Assembly: GCF_001522545.3 (NCBI RefSeq)
Contig: NC_031770.1
Span: 86,281,594 to 86,345,593 of the forward strand
Reading direction: 5' to 3'
DNA: 64,000 nucleotides
DNA from: Parus major
Lineage: Eukaryota; Chordata; Aves; Passeriformes; Paridae
The notes below the pieces were generated by a model that worked only from the letters and a program-made list of their open reading frames with translations, searched no databases and was not told the DNA's origin. The stretch's first letter is position 1. Each line of letters begins with the position of its first letter. Shown piece after piece: positions 23,596-36,484 of the stretch. Position numbers and translations under genes: made by a program.

Positions 23596-25560
23596 AGAAT
23601 CATATAAAAGTCTGTTCTGGAAGTGACATCTAGAAAATCATCTAGTTCAGCCTTTGTTTGAAAGAAAAGCCTTGGATTAGGTCATACAGTGCCAAGCTAA
23701 TTCTGGAATTATTCCTGGAGGAAAGATTTCACCAGTTCTCTGAATGACCTAATCCTATGTATAATTATTTTCATGATAAAGAATTTCTTCTTACATTCAG
23801 ACAAAATTTTCCCAGAATTAGCTTATGCATTTTCCTTATTACCTATCACCATGTATTTTTCTCCACCTGCTCTCTAATTGTTTTTAGGTGTTGGAAGAGT
23901 CCCTCTTGGAGGGTGCACTCAATCTCATCATCCTGACCATATATAAAGATACTGAATACTAACAGATGTAGTATCAATCTGTGAAAAACTCCACTCATGA
24001 ACAAGTTATTGTTTGGAATATTAAATGCCACCCTGTCAGCCTGGCAATTTAAGGTGTTTTCTATCTGTTCTGTGGTCTTCCTTTCCAATCTGTATCTTGA
24101 CCAGCTGGCCAACAAGAGTGTTGTGGGAGACCACGTCAAGTGCTTTGCTAAAATGGAGATACACAACAAGATCTGCTGCTCTGCCTTCATCCACCAGATA
24201 TCACAGAAGACAATGGGGTTGGTCAAGCACAATTTACCTTTGGTAAATCTATGTTGCCTTTCCCCATCTCTTTTTACTCTCTGCTTTGTCCTTCACATAC
24301 TGGGCATTTTCTTCCATGAGGTCTTATTCATTAATTTTCATAGTGACTGATGTGATGCCAACTGGCCTGCAGTTTCCTGGATCTTTCTTTTTACCTGGTG
24401 TATAGATGGATATATTATTTTCCCTTTCAGAGTAATTCAGGATTCCCCTTGGACCCTATAACCATTTCAGAGATGACAGAGAATGATTTTGCAAGGATGT
24501 CATACAACTCTCCTTGCACCCTGACGTATCCTGTCAGGCCCCCTCAGGTGTGTATGTATCCAAATTGTCCAGATGTTCTCTTGATCATTCTTTGCTCTTT
24601 GCTTCATCAATGCTCTTAGCAAAGAGAATTTGGAACTGACTTTAACTATGAAAACTGAGCCAAAGAAGGCATTAAATACCTCAACTTTGTATGCTATTTG
24701 TGATTGATTTGCTAGTCCCATTCATAAGTGGACCTACATAGTCCTTGCACATATGCTGTCCACTTACACAGGTAGAGAACTCTTTTTTTTTTTTTTTTTC
24801 TTTTGTTTCTCTTGAAAGTTTGAACTCTTGCTGAGATTTTGGCCTCTTAATGTCACCTGTGAATGCTCAATCACTATTTCTATATATCTTTTTTGGTGCC
24901 TTTCCATACTTATTTCATGTTTTAGTTTGGTTTTATTTTGAGAGGGTTTGAAGTTGATTTCTTTTTAAGGTTTTGGTTTGCTTTGGGTTTTTTGGTTGAT
25001 TTGCTTTTGCTTTTCTTTTGTTGTTGCTCTTTGCCTATTTGGTTTGGTTTTTAAATTATTTTACTAGCTCTAACCAAGCTGGTCTTTTTGTTATGCCTGT
25101 TCCTTTCTCTGTCTGACAGGGTGGACTGATCCTTTAAGAAAGATGTTTCTGAAATTCCCCCAGTATTCCTTAGCTCATTTGCTCTTCATGACAGACTCCC
25201 AAAGTTCACTCTCTGAAGTTCTGTTATTCTGAAATCCAGGTCTTTAGTCCACTTATTTTCCTCATGATCTTTCAGATCTTAAAACTCTGTGATACATTTC
25301 AGAGATCTCCTGAATTGCTTATGTGCCACTGTATTGTTTCCCCAGCAAATAAAAGTATAATAACAGTATAATTGAAGTCCTTCTTGGGAACCAGAGTGTG
25401 CAGACCTAAGACTTCTTTGAATTGAGGAAGGTTTTGCCCATCAATCCTTCCTGACTGCGTGGTCAGTACAGAGACAGCAGATCACTACCACAAGGTATCC
25501 GTTGATGGTGATTCTTCAGGTCTTGACCTACACCATTTAAAGGACTTGTCCTATTTTTCA
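23596..25560 (-). mobile_element. CR1: Long decayed CR1 LINE with endonuclease and RT remnants
   Basis: The element reads from right to left. Near 25380-25290 the minus strand recalls the CR1 endonuclease segment around the 'DFNHPDICW' block, but heavily mutated. About 25180-24850 matches the linker between the endonuclease and reverse transcriptase. At 24200-24100 the minus strand, in one frame, reads VDEGRAADLVVYLHFSKALD, clearly the CR1 RT motif A block (consensus FSKAFD). The text then jumps to 3' untranslated sequence ending with the CR1 tail (AGAATCATATAAAAGTC on plus) at 23596. The RT portion after motif A is missing, so the copy has lost 1 kb or more internally. Frameshifts and stops are many; it is dead. 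A T-rich stretch at 24783-25060 looks like secondary low-complexity expansion. Confidence 0.85.
24783..24801. repeat. Poly-T run
   Basis: About 17 consecutive T, then TCTTTTG, inside the decayed CR1. It may be the 3' poly-A of an unrecognised minus-strand insertion, but no body is visible. Confidence 0.8.
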
Positions 25561-26229
25561 AATCTAAGATCTATGTGCTTATGTCAAAGTTAGAGAGGAA
25601 AGGAAAGGAGTTTCTAGCACTGTTTAATTCCATACCATCCACATCATGGATGGGGCTAAGTTAACACTTTGTGGAATGTTTTATGTTGATTGAGTGTTGC
25701 TCTAAAACTTTTGCCAAAGTTCTCTGATTTTCTAAAGTTGCTGGTAAATTTCTTTTATTATTTTGACCTCTTGAGAATATACTGTTGGTATTTCTCTCGT
25801 GTCTAGCTCAGATTACATGAAAAACTCTAAGCCATTTTAAGTGTCTCATTGAGCAAGGGGGCTTACAGTGGGGAAAAGGGAAAAGCTCAAATGGGTTTAA
25901 TTTTCTCACTGTGTTTCAAACCAGCACATCTTTCACTGGTCACTTTATACAGAAAGTAATACTTTCTCTCTTCTATCCTCTGTCTTTCCCAGGTGGAGTT
26001 ATGCAAAAGAAGATAATGGGACTAACAGTCTCAGAACCTACCTTTGAGGTAGGTAAATTTAGCGAAAAAGAATCACATGTTCCCTTTCCAGTCTGTAAAA
26101 TAAGAATGGTTACTCTGATCTACTAAGACACTTAAAAAATAAAGACATCCAATTCCTGAAAAACCTTTCAGTATTTTTAGATGCTTTCATCTGTATGATA
26201 GTATTTTGGTTTAAAACAATTTATATGGG
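25561..26229. other. No gene or repeat recognised
   Basis: Ordinary sequence between CR1 and the next LTR-like block. A 71-codon open frame at 25911-26126 has no recognisable features. Confidence 0.5.
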
Positions 26230-27070
26230 GCAGACAGTGCAAAAGGAGTTACTCTCCTTTTAGTTTTAATCATACTTTTTTCACCACTAAGGAGAGACAT
26301 ATGCAAGATATATGAAAAAATACCAGTTTACTAAAACAAAACAAAGCAAAATGGCTACAACCCAGCAAACAGTAATAATCACTGTATATAAACTCCATGG
26401 ACTCCCTGGGAAAAAAAGAAACAAGATGTGAGGAAGATCCTCCCCCACAACTGACTGCAATGTCCAGGGGACAATGTGGCAGAGAAGCCTTCTTCTCCTG
26501 ACCGTGTGGTGGAGAGAGAGAACAAATAAAAAAAAAAAGCAACCCACAGGAACTGAACCTCCATGATAACAAAAGTCCCTCTTCCCCAAACAACATCCAA
26601 TGGGAAACAAGGGGAAAAAACCCACAAAACAACAAAAACAAACAAAACCAAACAAACAAACCCAAGCAAAAAAAAAACATCCCCACCAAAAAAAAACCAA
26701 AAACCAAAAAAATCCGAGAAAAAAACAAAAAAAATCCTGGAGAACTATTGTTGTCCAAATGAGGTCAAATGCTGTTGAGCCATTTGCTCTGTGCCACTGG
26801 ACACAGTCTCTCCCAGTGGTGGCAGGTCCATCGACAGTGGCAGCTTGAACTAGGTCAGCAGCTGGAACTGGTGGACTGTGAGGTGCAGTAGTCCCACTTT
26901 TCCTTGAGTGGCTGCAGTGAAAAAAAAAAAAACAACTCCAAAGATAATTTAATTTTCTCCCCAGCTCCAGAAAGGGGGTTGCCCTCCCCAACTGTGAACA
27001 AACCATGGAGGTTATGAAATTCTTAAAGGGGCTTTTAAGGAACCCTGTCATCTCCCACCAGCACAACCCA
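26230..27070 (-). mobile_element. LTR-like retroelement with A/C-rich expansion (probable)
   Basis: On the minus strand a GC-rich 5' part (27060-26760) is followed by a G/T-rich low-complexity stretch (26735-26600), then a TATA-like box (minus strand of 26384-26394). About 55-65 bases farther on comes 'TTTAGTAAACTGG', a phrase typical of U5 starts in several bird LTRs. This arrangement suggests a degraded LTR in minus orientation. The 259-codon open frame at 26287-27066, the longest in the window, starts on TTG. It is kept open mainly by the T-rich run and encodes a Phe/Cys/Trp/Gly low-complexity product, so I do not call a gene. Termini are approximate. Confidence 0.45.
26600..26735. repeat. 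A/C-rich low-complexity tract
   Basis: Irregular CAAAA, CCAAA and CAAACAAAC units with long A-runs on plus. This explains the Lys/Pro/Thr/Gln-rich plus-strand frames (26563-26778, 26600-26848) and the aromatic-rich minus-strand frame. Confidence 0.95.
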
Positions 27071-30000
27071 TGGAAAGAAACACTTATTCTGCTTCTGTCC
27101 TCTGTGTCTTAAAGTGACTGCACCAGTCTTGGACAGATTGGCATAGAAAAAATATGGAATACAATAGACATCTTTTGGGTTACCCAGGACAGGTGGAAAA
27201 GAGGAGCTAGCCCATACATATATTTGGACCTTAGGTACTGGTCTATTTTACCAATAGAAAGATGAAAAAGTATATTGCTGTATCATAGTTACTTCCATTT
27301 TATCTACCTGTTTCTTTACAGATTGCTCATGAAAAGGTCACAAAGAGCCTCAGATAATAACTATGTCCATGTATCACTGTATGTGGAAAGTATTATAGCT
27401 TTGTCCAGTTTTACTACTCTCTCATTTACAGATTAATTTATACAACATTCATATTTAATTTTAGGTTAATTAAAAAGTTTTGTTTTCACCATTCTGATGA
27501 AAATTTTAATTTTCTGTACTAGTAAAAAAGAAAGTTATGCATAAAGAAAGGAATTAATATAACCCCGCCTTTTTTGTAAGAGTTGCCATTTAAGTAGAAA
27601 TCTGACAATATAGAAGCTTCTTTATATTTTCCTTGTTTCTTCAAATATGGTTTGAATCAAAGTATTATCTTCCCACGCTTGATAATAATTTGAAATCATG
27701 CTAATCTCTCCGACACAGCAGGTTTTTGATAGCTCTGTAAAACCTTAATATCATCGCTTCAGGCAAGGGTGACAGATGCAATCACCTTCTATAATTCATG
27801 TTTAATATCTGAGTGACAGAGAGGAATCATACCATGTCCTTGATCCCAAATCCTCAGACATGCTGTATCACCCACCCCTAGAAAATACTTGTGAAAATTG
27901 CTAAACCTATTCCAAATTTAATAATATTAAGAAGATATATATCTATCAGCCTAAAAATATATATTTTACAAGAGTTTTTACATTTCTCTAAACTCTCTTC
28001 TGCAGTGTCAACATCCAAGAGAGCTTTCTGTTACTAACATTTCACCTGTCCAGTGTATTGATAAAAACTGGGAAGTAGTTGACACATGAAAGACAATATC
28101 TTCATTCTCTAGTTCTTATAATCTGCTTACCTCTTGAAGAGTATCTTTAAACACTAAACCTAGGGGAAGTTATATTTTTTGTTGTTGTTTGTTTTAGCAT
28201 TTTTTAAAAAAGAGCAGTTGTTGTGAAAAGACATATTTTAAAAATGCTCTTAAAACTATATGTGCAAACATATTTACACAACCTAAATTTTACATTTGCA
28301 ATGAACGCATGAGATACTTAAGAAAGAACAAAATATTGCATGTGTCTGAAGGTTCTGTACAAATGGAAAATGTTTCCATACAGGAACATGGAGGCAGTCC
28401 TGTGCTCTGACTAGATCCTAAAATGGTTACACATGACTTGTGTCTGCACATCAGCTTGCAGAGCTGAGCCTGGAAAAAAATAAGCTCACAAAGTATATAA
28501 ATTTCCATATCATCTGTGTCATCAGACACAATTTTGGTTTCCTTTATTAGATAATGATCAGCTCTATTAGGCACTTAGGCATACCCTAATCTTTTCAAAC
28601 AACTCCATACTGCTATTATCTTAAGAAAGAAATGCAGCAAGTATAATTTCCATGTCTGTGCAAATGTTCTGTTACTTATTCCATAGCAGTTAAGGTTGAT
28701 CTGAAATGACACAATTTCTACATTGATGTTATTGTAGGTCCCAAGGAATATGGAGATGACGTGAGAATCATTCTAGGTAGAGAGTGGTTTTAGCTGTCAG
28801 AACACCTTTGTTTAAAACTGCCTGAATTATAGATTCATTGATCTTTGGGGGAATATTAATGGTAAGTATAACTATCTGCTTGCCTTATTCTTTTATGTTC
28901 CTTGTTATTAACATCAGAACACATAGTTCAACAGACCTTTAAGGTGGGCTATTTTAAGGCCCTGAGCAACCAAACAAAAGGTTTGAGCAGTGAGATATGA
29001 GTGTAGGGAAAAACAACTACAAATACCTTAATAAAAATACTCAAAAAACAAAAAAAAAAATAATTATTTACTTTCCTATAGCCAGAACAAGAACCTGTGA
29101 TTAAGTTTTTGCTTTCAAATCATGCAGAGCATTTCCAATAATCTTGTTGTAAAAGAAGGTGACCATCTCAACGAGTTTTTAAAATACTTGCAGATAAGAA
29201 CTTCAAACGAAGAAAAAAATTATTATATTCCAGCAGAGGCTAGTATGAAATTTGGTCTGTTCTATGACATTTCCCATTAAAAAATAATGCAGCTTGTATA
29301 TATGTAACATACATGTATATTATTTTTGATCACTACTACTACCTGTTTATAGAATAAAAGTGCTTCTTATCTTCAGGTTTAAAGAGAAAATGAAGCCAGG
29401 CTATTGATAAAAAAGAGAAAATACCAGCATGATTTATTATGGAAGAGGAGATGGAAGCAATAATATATTCTTCACTCAAATATGGGTGCATCAGGATTTG
29501 TATTTAAACAGAGATATTATCCCCAGGAAAAAATGTAATTTTTTTATCATGTGCTAATTCCAGGTAAAAAGCCTTCAGAACATTCAGAGAGAAATCTCTT
29601 CTTACTTTTGTGTAAAAAATGAATTTTTATAATCAGATCAATCTAGTTTACTTTGTTTTAAGAGAAAAAATAAAGAAAATAAAAACCACCTAAATTTGAA
29701 AAACAGCTTAAGATGTTTGTAACACAATCAAACTAGCAATAAATATCAGCTATTATAGAGAATTATGAATTAGAACTTTTACGTATTTTATACATACTTA
29801 ATGCTAAATACTGTTCATGATAAATGTTTATTTATCTGAGGAGGTTTGGATTTTCTTAATTCATCCTGTGGCAACAGTATTGAATCTTGTTAATGAAAGT
29901 GATGATAGCTTTTCTTGCTTTTGTTTTCTTCTGTTCAAAATATAAGTTTATAAAATAAATATTCATAAAAAATATTACACTATGATTGTGTGCCAAACTT

Positions 30001-33000
30001 GGTTAGAAGTCCTACCTATGTTACTATTTAATGTAAATACACTATGGATGGATCATTTTTATTTAAAATTTGTTATTTGTCAAAGATAACAGCAGAAGAG
30101 AGCTTCATGAGTCCCATTAGCAACAAATGGATTTTGTATTCCTCTGCTGTCTAGATCATCATAAGGTGTCTGATTTTACAAGGGAGGGAACATTAAATAT
30201 TGACTACAAATAGCAGCAATTATTGGGTAAAATGAAGTGCTTTGATCATAAAAAATAGGGACAGAATTTAGAGTTAAAATATGAAGATTCTTCTTATTAT
30301 CCTCTCTTTCTTCTATGTTCTTTACAATGCAAATTTTGTTGTAAGATAGAATTTTATAATTACCTGTAAAAAATACACACTTTCACAGATTGAGGTGGAA
30401 GGAGACACATAAAGTAGATATTGACTTTCCTTCAAAGGAAATACTACTTTATCTAATCTTTCTAACTCAAACACTAATCTAATTCATCAGGCTAAGGTTC
30501 ACTTTATTTTTTTTTTAAGTTTTAATTTTAAATTGCAGCACACGATGATCTGAGGATTTTTTTTCTCTTATTATATTACTCATTATATACATCAATGGTA
30601 AATAACTTATGACTCATAAGTGTTTGTTAGGTCATGTAAGGGAGGCTTTCTGTTTAGGAAGACAGCATGCATGTAGCAGGAGTGTCTTTGGTACGTGGGA
30701 GTTTTCTGTGTTGTGTTGCCATGTGAGTATTTCATGCATGGCTCAGAAGGTCTGGAGTAGTAATGTTCCACACTTTTGCAGTTCAACATTATTCTTTGGA
30801 ATTCCTTTACATAAAGAAAATAAAATAAGGCAGCCTTCAGTCTATTCTAAGAATGTTATGACAGATATAGAGTAATAATTTCTTCAGAACTTTAGGAATA
30901 CAAATAATTTATTAACCAAACTCTAACAACTTTTTTTTTATATTTTAAAAAATGTACTGTCTTTTCTTTAGTATCTAGAACTACGTTCATTTAAAGAAAA
31001 AATCTAAGCAACATTAACTTGTTCAAAGCTACTTTCAGAGAAGAAGTGCTGGTCCTGTACATATCTGAAAACATTATGAAATTATAAATACAGTAAGATA
31101 AATAGTATACTATAAAATTTTGTAATTAAGCCTTAAATACTTTCATGTATGAATTATGATGTAATTAGATCTCTGAAAGCACCTGTATAAAAATTTGTCA
31201 AGATATTTTTTATGGGCCCAAATTTCTATTTAAATATTTAATATTAAAAAAAACCCAATGAATAAATTCATGCTTATTTGTTTAGTGAAGAGAGATTTTA
31301 GGTTCAAGTGTTTTGTGATTGGCTAAAACAAAAAAGGTTGGTTGGTATTGTAGGCAAAAAGTTCATGTCATGTAACAAAATATTCTCCAGGAAATGTCAA
31401 TTGAGTTGTAAAGTCCCAGAGTAATTTATGAGATTTAATATTTTTGTTTGGTTGGTTGGTTTTAACTTCTTCAGACTTTTAAAGCTTCCAGAATATTTTC
31501 AAAGTCCAGGCACTTCACATACTAGCTTATGTGATGGATATGTTCTTAGCATTTCAGAATTTTAGTGTTTACACTTCTGTTAGAGAAGTAATCCTCAGTT
31601 GTTCAGTCTGGGGTGTTTTGTGGTTTCTTATTTTGTATGCTTAGTCTCTGGAAGAAACTGAGAAACAAGATATTTTTTTTAGTCTTTAACATTACCCCAG
31701 CTTTAAGCTAATTTACATTCTCTTTTTTGTTAGCAGTAGGTAACATCACTTTTCAAAACGTTTCAAATGTTTTAGAGATTTTCATGTATATTTAATACAA
31801 GTGACAGCGTGCTGTTTAATGCCTGAATAGTTTTTAATGCTGCAAAATGATGAAAATATCTCTTATTTGTTGCTTTTGAAAAATAGTCATCTATTTGGTA
31901 AGATTTTTCAACTTTGTTCTCTTTGTAAAAGGGTGCCAAGATGATTAGTGAACATTTAAACTAATATGAGGATGTGCATTTGAAGAATAAATGGTAATGC
32001 ATGTATTAAATTTAGGAAAACTGCATATTTATCTATTAAATTTTTACATATCCAAGAATCACAAGTGATCTTTCATCTGATCTGATCACAAAGTTGCATG
32101 TTATTCTAAATTATAATTTTTTTTTGCATAACTCATTATCTCTTTCATTTTCAAACACAAAAAGCTTTCTTGATGAAGCTCCTTTTATGGAGAGAATTTA
32201 AAAACAAATATTTTAAATAATGCATTGGAATATTTTCCTAACTCTATAGTCTCACATTTGAGTAAGTTTTTTATATGGAAATCTTAATCATTTTCAGACT
32301 GTTAAATTTTACTAGTATTTAGTTTTGACAGAAAAGTTATTATTTTTCTGGGCACTAAATATTCAGGAATGTTTAACAATAATTCCCAGGTTTGAATTTC
32401 CATAGTTCTTAATATTTACCTTACTCTGTCTTACTTCACCAGGAGTATGGTTTGGTCCTGCAATTGAAAAACTTAAAGTAAAACAGAATTTCCTCTAATA
32501 GAAAATAAAATAATAGGAATAGAATATGTCATGTCATCACTACAGAAAAATATTTCATATTATAGGATGCTCATAAAAAGATTATAATTGTGTGTTAAGC
32601 AGTTTATATGGAAAACACTTCCCTATAGACCTTGAAATTGTATTTTAGAAAACTTAAAATCCCCTGGGCGAAGATTTTAGATATCAGTGTAGTCCTTATA
32701 CAATTTTACTAATTCTCCAAGGCTACTGTATTTTGTTAGACTAGGAATTAAAAAGTGAAATTACCTGTCCAATGGTAAGTGAAAACATTAATTTATACAT
32801 TTTAACTTGATTTGTTAAGTGGTATGTGTTGCCACTTTGTGACTGATTTCTTACACCTGTCTTTCACATGTATGCTGCAGATAATAATAACAATTCCTAT
32901 TGTATACTCGACTGATAGCATTACTCTGAGAATTTCAGAAGAGATTTTTATCAAGGGATGTAGAACACCTTTATGATGCTGTTTAAAAGCTGAGAATATG

Positions 33001-36000
33001 TTGAATGTAGAATCCTGTCACTCCTATGCTTTTTGAAAATTGTCTGTCATCTAGAAAACACCGGATTGTGAATGAAACCCGTAAGAGAGCCACACTAGAT
33101 ACTTGCTCATAGTTACAGAACTCTCACAGGACTGCCTGCTTTTGTGCTCTGCTGAGGCATTGTGTCAGTAAAGAACAAAGCATTACAGGAGGGATAACTT
33201 CTATGGTTCTTAGTGTGCTGGACTCATTGGGGAGGAGGCATGTCTATTCCATCCTAGAAAAGAGATTAATCCAATACAGCAGCACCCAGAGATACAACAT
33301 TCATGGGTAGCATGTTAGGGAACTTATATCTCTGACAATCACCTGACATTTTTGAGACTACATCCTCAGCAGAGAGAGTTGGTAACATTTTCTGGTTCAA
33401 AATGTATGAAAGTTGAGATTAGCATTGATATTTAGAAAGCTTGCAGAATCAATGGAAAAATTTTGAGCCTGCTTTACATCCTTCTTCAGTGTCTTATTTC
33501 TTTTGACCAAAATTTAAACGAAGAATTCAGCTGTCAAGAAGAGATATTTTTCCTGTTGTTTTCCTCAGAGAAAATAATCTGTTTTGAAAATTAATAATAT
33601 TCCAAACACCAAAAACTAACCTTGCTGAAATTTGCACAGATACAATGAGTGCAGTGCTGTTCTCATTTATTTCTCATGAAATTCATTATAGTAAATGGAT
33701 TGATACTGAATAAAACCTCACAGAATTAAGCTCACTGATTCAGAACTAAAGGTCTAAGTGACAACATTCTTCCTTTGTATGGTAGATTACTTCAGATTTT
33801 TTGTACAGCTAATAAATGAAACAAATTACTGTATTTTTTAATAACATCTTTAAATTGTATACTTAAATTTTATATGTCTGAAGTACCCAAAATTGGCAAA
33901 AAAAAAAAAAATATTTCCAAAACCTACAAAAATTATTTTAGTTATTACTTAACCATAATCTATAGCCTAATAATAATGAAAATGGCAGTTCAATCATTGC
34001 CCACAAAAAGGGAATGACTCTTAGATATGCCTTGTGATTGTGACTATTGTACAAATATTCTAAAAATTTTAAACTCTAAGGGACAGCCACTGTGTCATTA
34101 TCTAAAAGTAGTTTATCTGCCTCCAATTTAAATGCCCAGTTTTAATTTTTTCCTAAAGTTAAACAATTTCTCTTTTTTCCTAATCGCATCAAATGGAAAT
34201 TGTGTCTTCTGAAATAAAGCAGAAGGATCCACCTCCTGATCTAATATGTTGAACATTTTTGCTGTTAGTGCATTCATTGTTGTCAAATGGACTTTCAACT
34301 TTTTTTTTTGCAGTGTGATGGGGCTCAAATTCCCAGGTATCACATGCCATAGTGTACCCCAGAAGTCCAAGTTTATTACTTGGTGGGTTTCCACTCTATG
34401 CACCTTATAATGAGCAGCCTGTGTAGAAGTGTTTACACATCATCCTCATTCAGGAGCACTCATCCCCAGATTAGACATTTATATTTATACTTTTGCTGTC
34501 TCATCAAACATGTTGTTTCCATTTTTGATAGTTAAAGTAGCTTCAAGAAGAAATCTACTAACAATATTCCTAAAGATTCCAATCTAGTATATCAATTTTT
34601 AGCTAAAGTATTTAAGGACATAAGACTTTAAATGTTCCCCACATGGAATTTAAGCCAAATTCATCAATTTCTTGCATCATTTAATCTTAAACAGTAAAGT
34701 AAGCACTACAAGTTTCCACTTTTCTTTATGTTTAAGTCTTGACAACTAATTTGTCTTCCATCATTTGATATCCTCTTAAAAATGTAATGATACATTTTCC
34801 CTCTGTAAAAAGAAGTCTTGATTCCAAAGCACTACTAAACTTTCTATACTTCCAATAATAGAAAGCTTTGTTCAAAACCAAATTTTATCTATTTGGAGTA
34901 GTTACTGGTGGGAAATGAGGCATTGTAACCATTTAGACACTTCTAATAACTTCTAAGGAATGGGGTAAGAGTTTTAATTTCTAAGTTTCATTTCAGGTTC
35001 CTTAATTACATTTTTAGAGCTGAAATTTAAAATTTTCAGTGTTTACCATTCAATGTAAATCAAATCTTGTCAAATCTAAATCAAATTTTAGTTATGTGTC
35101 AGTTGAAAGTTGAATTTTAGTTATGTCCTTTGAAAGCAGTCTAGCAAGTATAGCAAGCATCTTGTCATTAACCAATGCTTTACTCCATGCAGAGCTCCAC
35201 TGAAGTAAGTGGGGATGCTACTGTTTATTTTGTTTATTTATTACTGTTTATTTTACTGTTTGTTTGTTCCCTACTTACTACTGAAGTAAGTGGAGACTAC
35301 TACTAGCTAATATGTAAATTTGGGGACTTTATGTGACAATTGAAGTTTAAATGATAATAATTATTGAGAGCAAAATAGTATTTGATTTATTTACAGTAGT
35401 CCGAAACAGTGACAAAGTTTAGCAATGAGGAATTATTTTGGATAAACTGGGTAGGATTCAGACAGCAATATAATCCTCAAAAGCCAGAGGCATACCATAT
35501 CTATCTCTGAGGTAAGAAAATGATAATAAGGAACAGCCAGCAAGATTGCACAGATAGGAGTATATGTGAAAGAGATTAAGAAGCAAGATTTAGGAATGTA
35601 AGAAGACTATCTCAAATGGAAATGTCATGGACATCTGGTGAGAGGTCATTACAGCATTTCCAGCTGTGGTTATTCATTCAGCACTGCCTTATTATCGATA
35701 TGAAATTCAAAATTTTGTTTTCTTCAGCTGACAATGGCAATATTACATTAGAGAAAAGAACTCTAAGGTAATTTTTCACTTAGAGAATCAAGGAGAAAAC
35801 ATTATGACTTCTAAATTGTTGTTAGTACCAAAAGCACAAACATCAGAGGACATACATTACTCTGAATAGTTGTCTATGTAGTGATTGATGACAGACATTT
35901 AGAAGGTTGCAATTTTCACTGTAATATGGGTCTTCAGCAAGTGAAGTTCAAATTGAGCTAGAAATGAGCAGTAATTTAGAAGAAGGAGTTGGCCTGATCT

Positions 36001-36484
36001 ATCATTTGATTTAAACAGTGGTGTGTAGATAAGGTTTTTCTCCTGATTTCTCTATCACTACTGACTTTTCTAATGAGTTGTGTGCTTAAATCATTTCACC
36101 AAAACAGACACAATTAGGCCAGGCATAGCCCTTCACTGTATGGAGGGAATTAAAAGGAGTCAATACCTGGAGAAGACAGTGTATACATAAGAGTTATGAA
36201 TATATAAAGCTTTTGGATTAACCTATTAAACTAATACCTCACATCCCAAACTAAAGCAAAACAAAAATAAAATCAACCATAAGCAAACAAAAATAACCAA
36301 AATTAAAAAAATCCAAAACAAACAAACAGTCAACAGGAAAAAAATCAACAAACAACAAAACTGCAGAAACCAACATATTTCTTCCTTTTTCTCATCAAAA
36401 TAAAAAGCTAAATATTTTTCTGGTTTTTTATGATACTCCAAATTTGATAGAAAAAATAATGTGCTTTTTTGGATAATTTACAAA
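27071..36484. other. 9.4-kb AT-rich, repeat-poor stretch
   Basis: The longest part of the window in which I recognise neither gene nor transposable element. Simple features only: A-run near 29048, (TTGG)n at about 31447-31461, T-runs near 30506 and 30932. A pair of related direct repeats sits at 35202 and 35281 (both ACTGAAGTAAGTGG-like, about 79 bp apart, around a T/A-rich spacer), and an A/C-rich patch at 36250-36360. The 91-codon minus-strand frame 34128-34403 has mixed composition but no domain I recognise. Such TE-poor stretches can hold conserved noncoding elements, which I cannot test from one sequence. Confidence 0.5.
35202..35306. repeat. Short direct repeat flanking T/A-rich spacer
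   Basis: ACTGAAGTAAGTGGGGATGC at 35202 recurs as ACTGAAGTAAGTGGAGACTA at 35281. The spacer has repeated TACTGTTTATTTT units. It probably arose by local duplication. Confidence 0.75.

Noticed and set aside
23846..24350. 128- and 117-codon frames on opposite strands
   Set aside because: Both are shadows of the decayed CR1 reverse transcriptase on the minus strand; neither is the true reading frame throughout.
26563..26848. Lys/Thr/Pro-rich plus-strand frames resembling a basic nuclear protein
   Set aside because: Generated by the A/C-rich low-complexity tract; no domain and no context.
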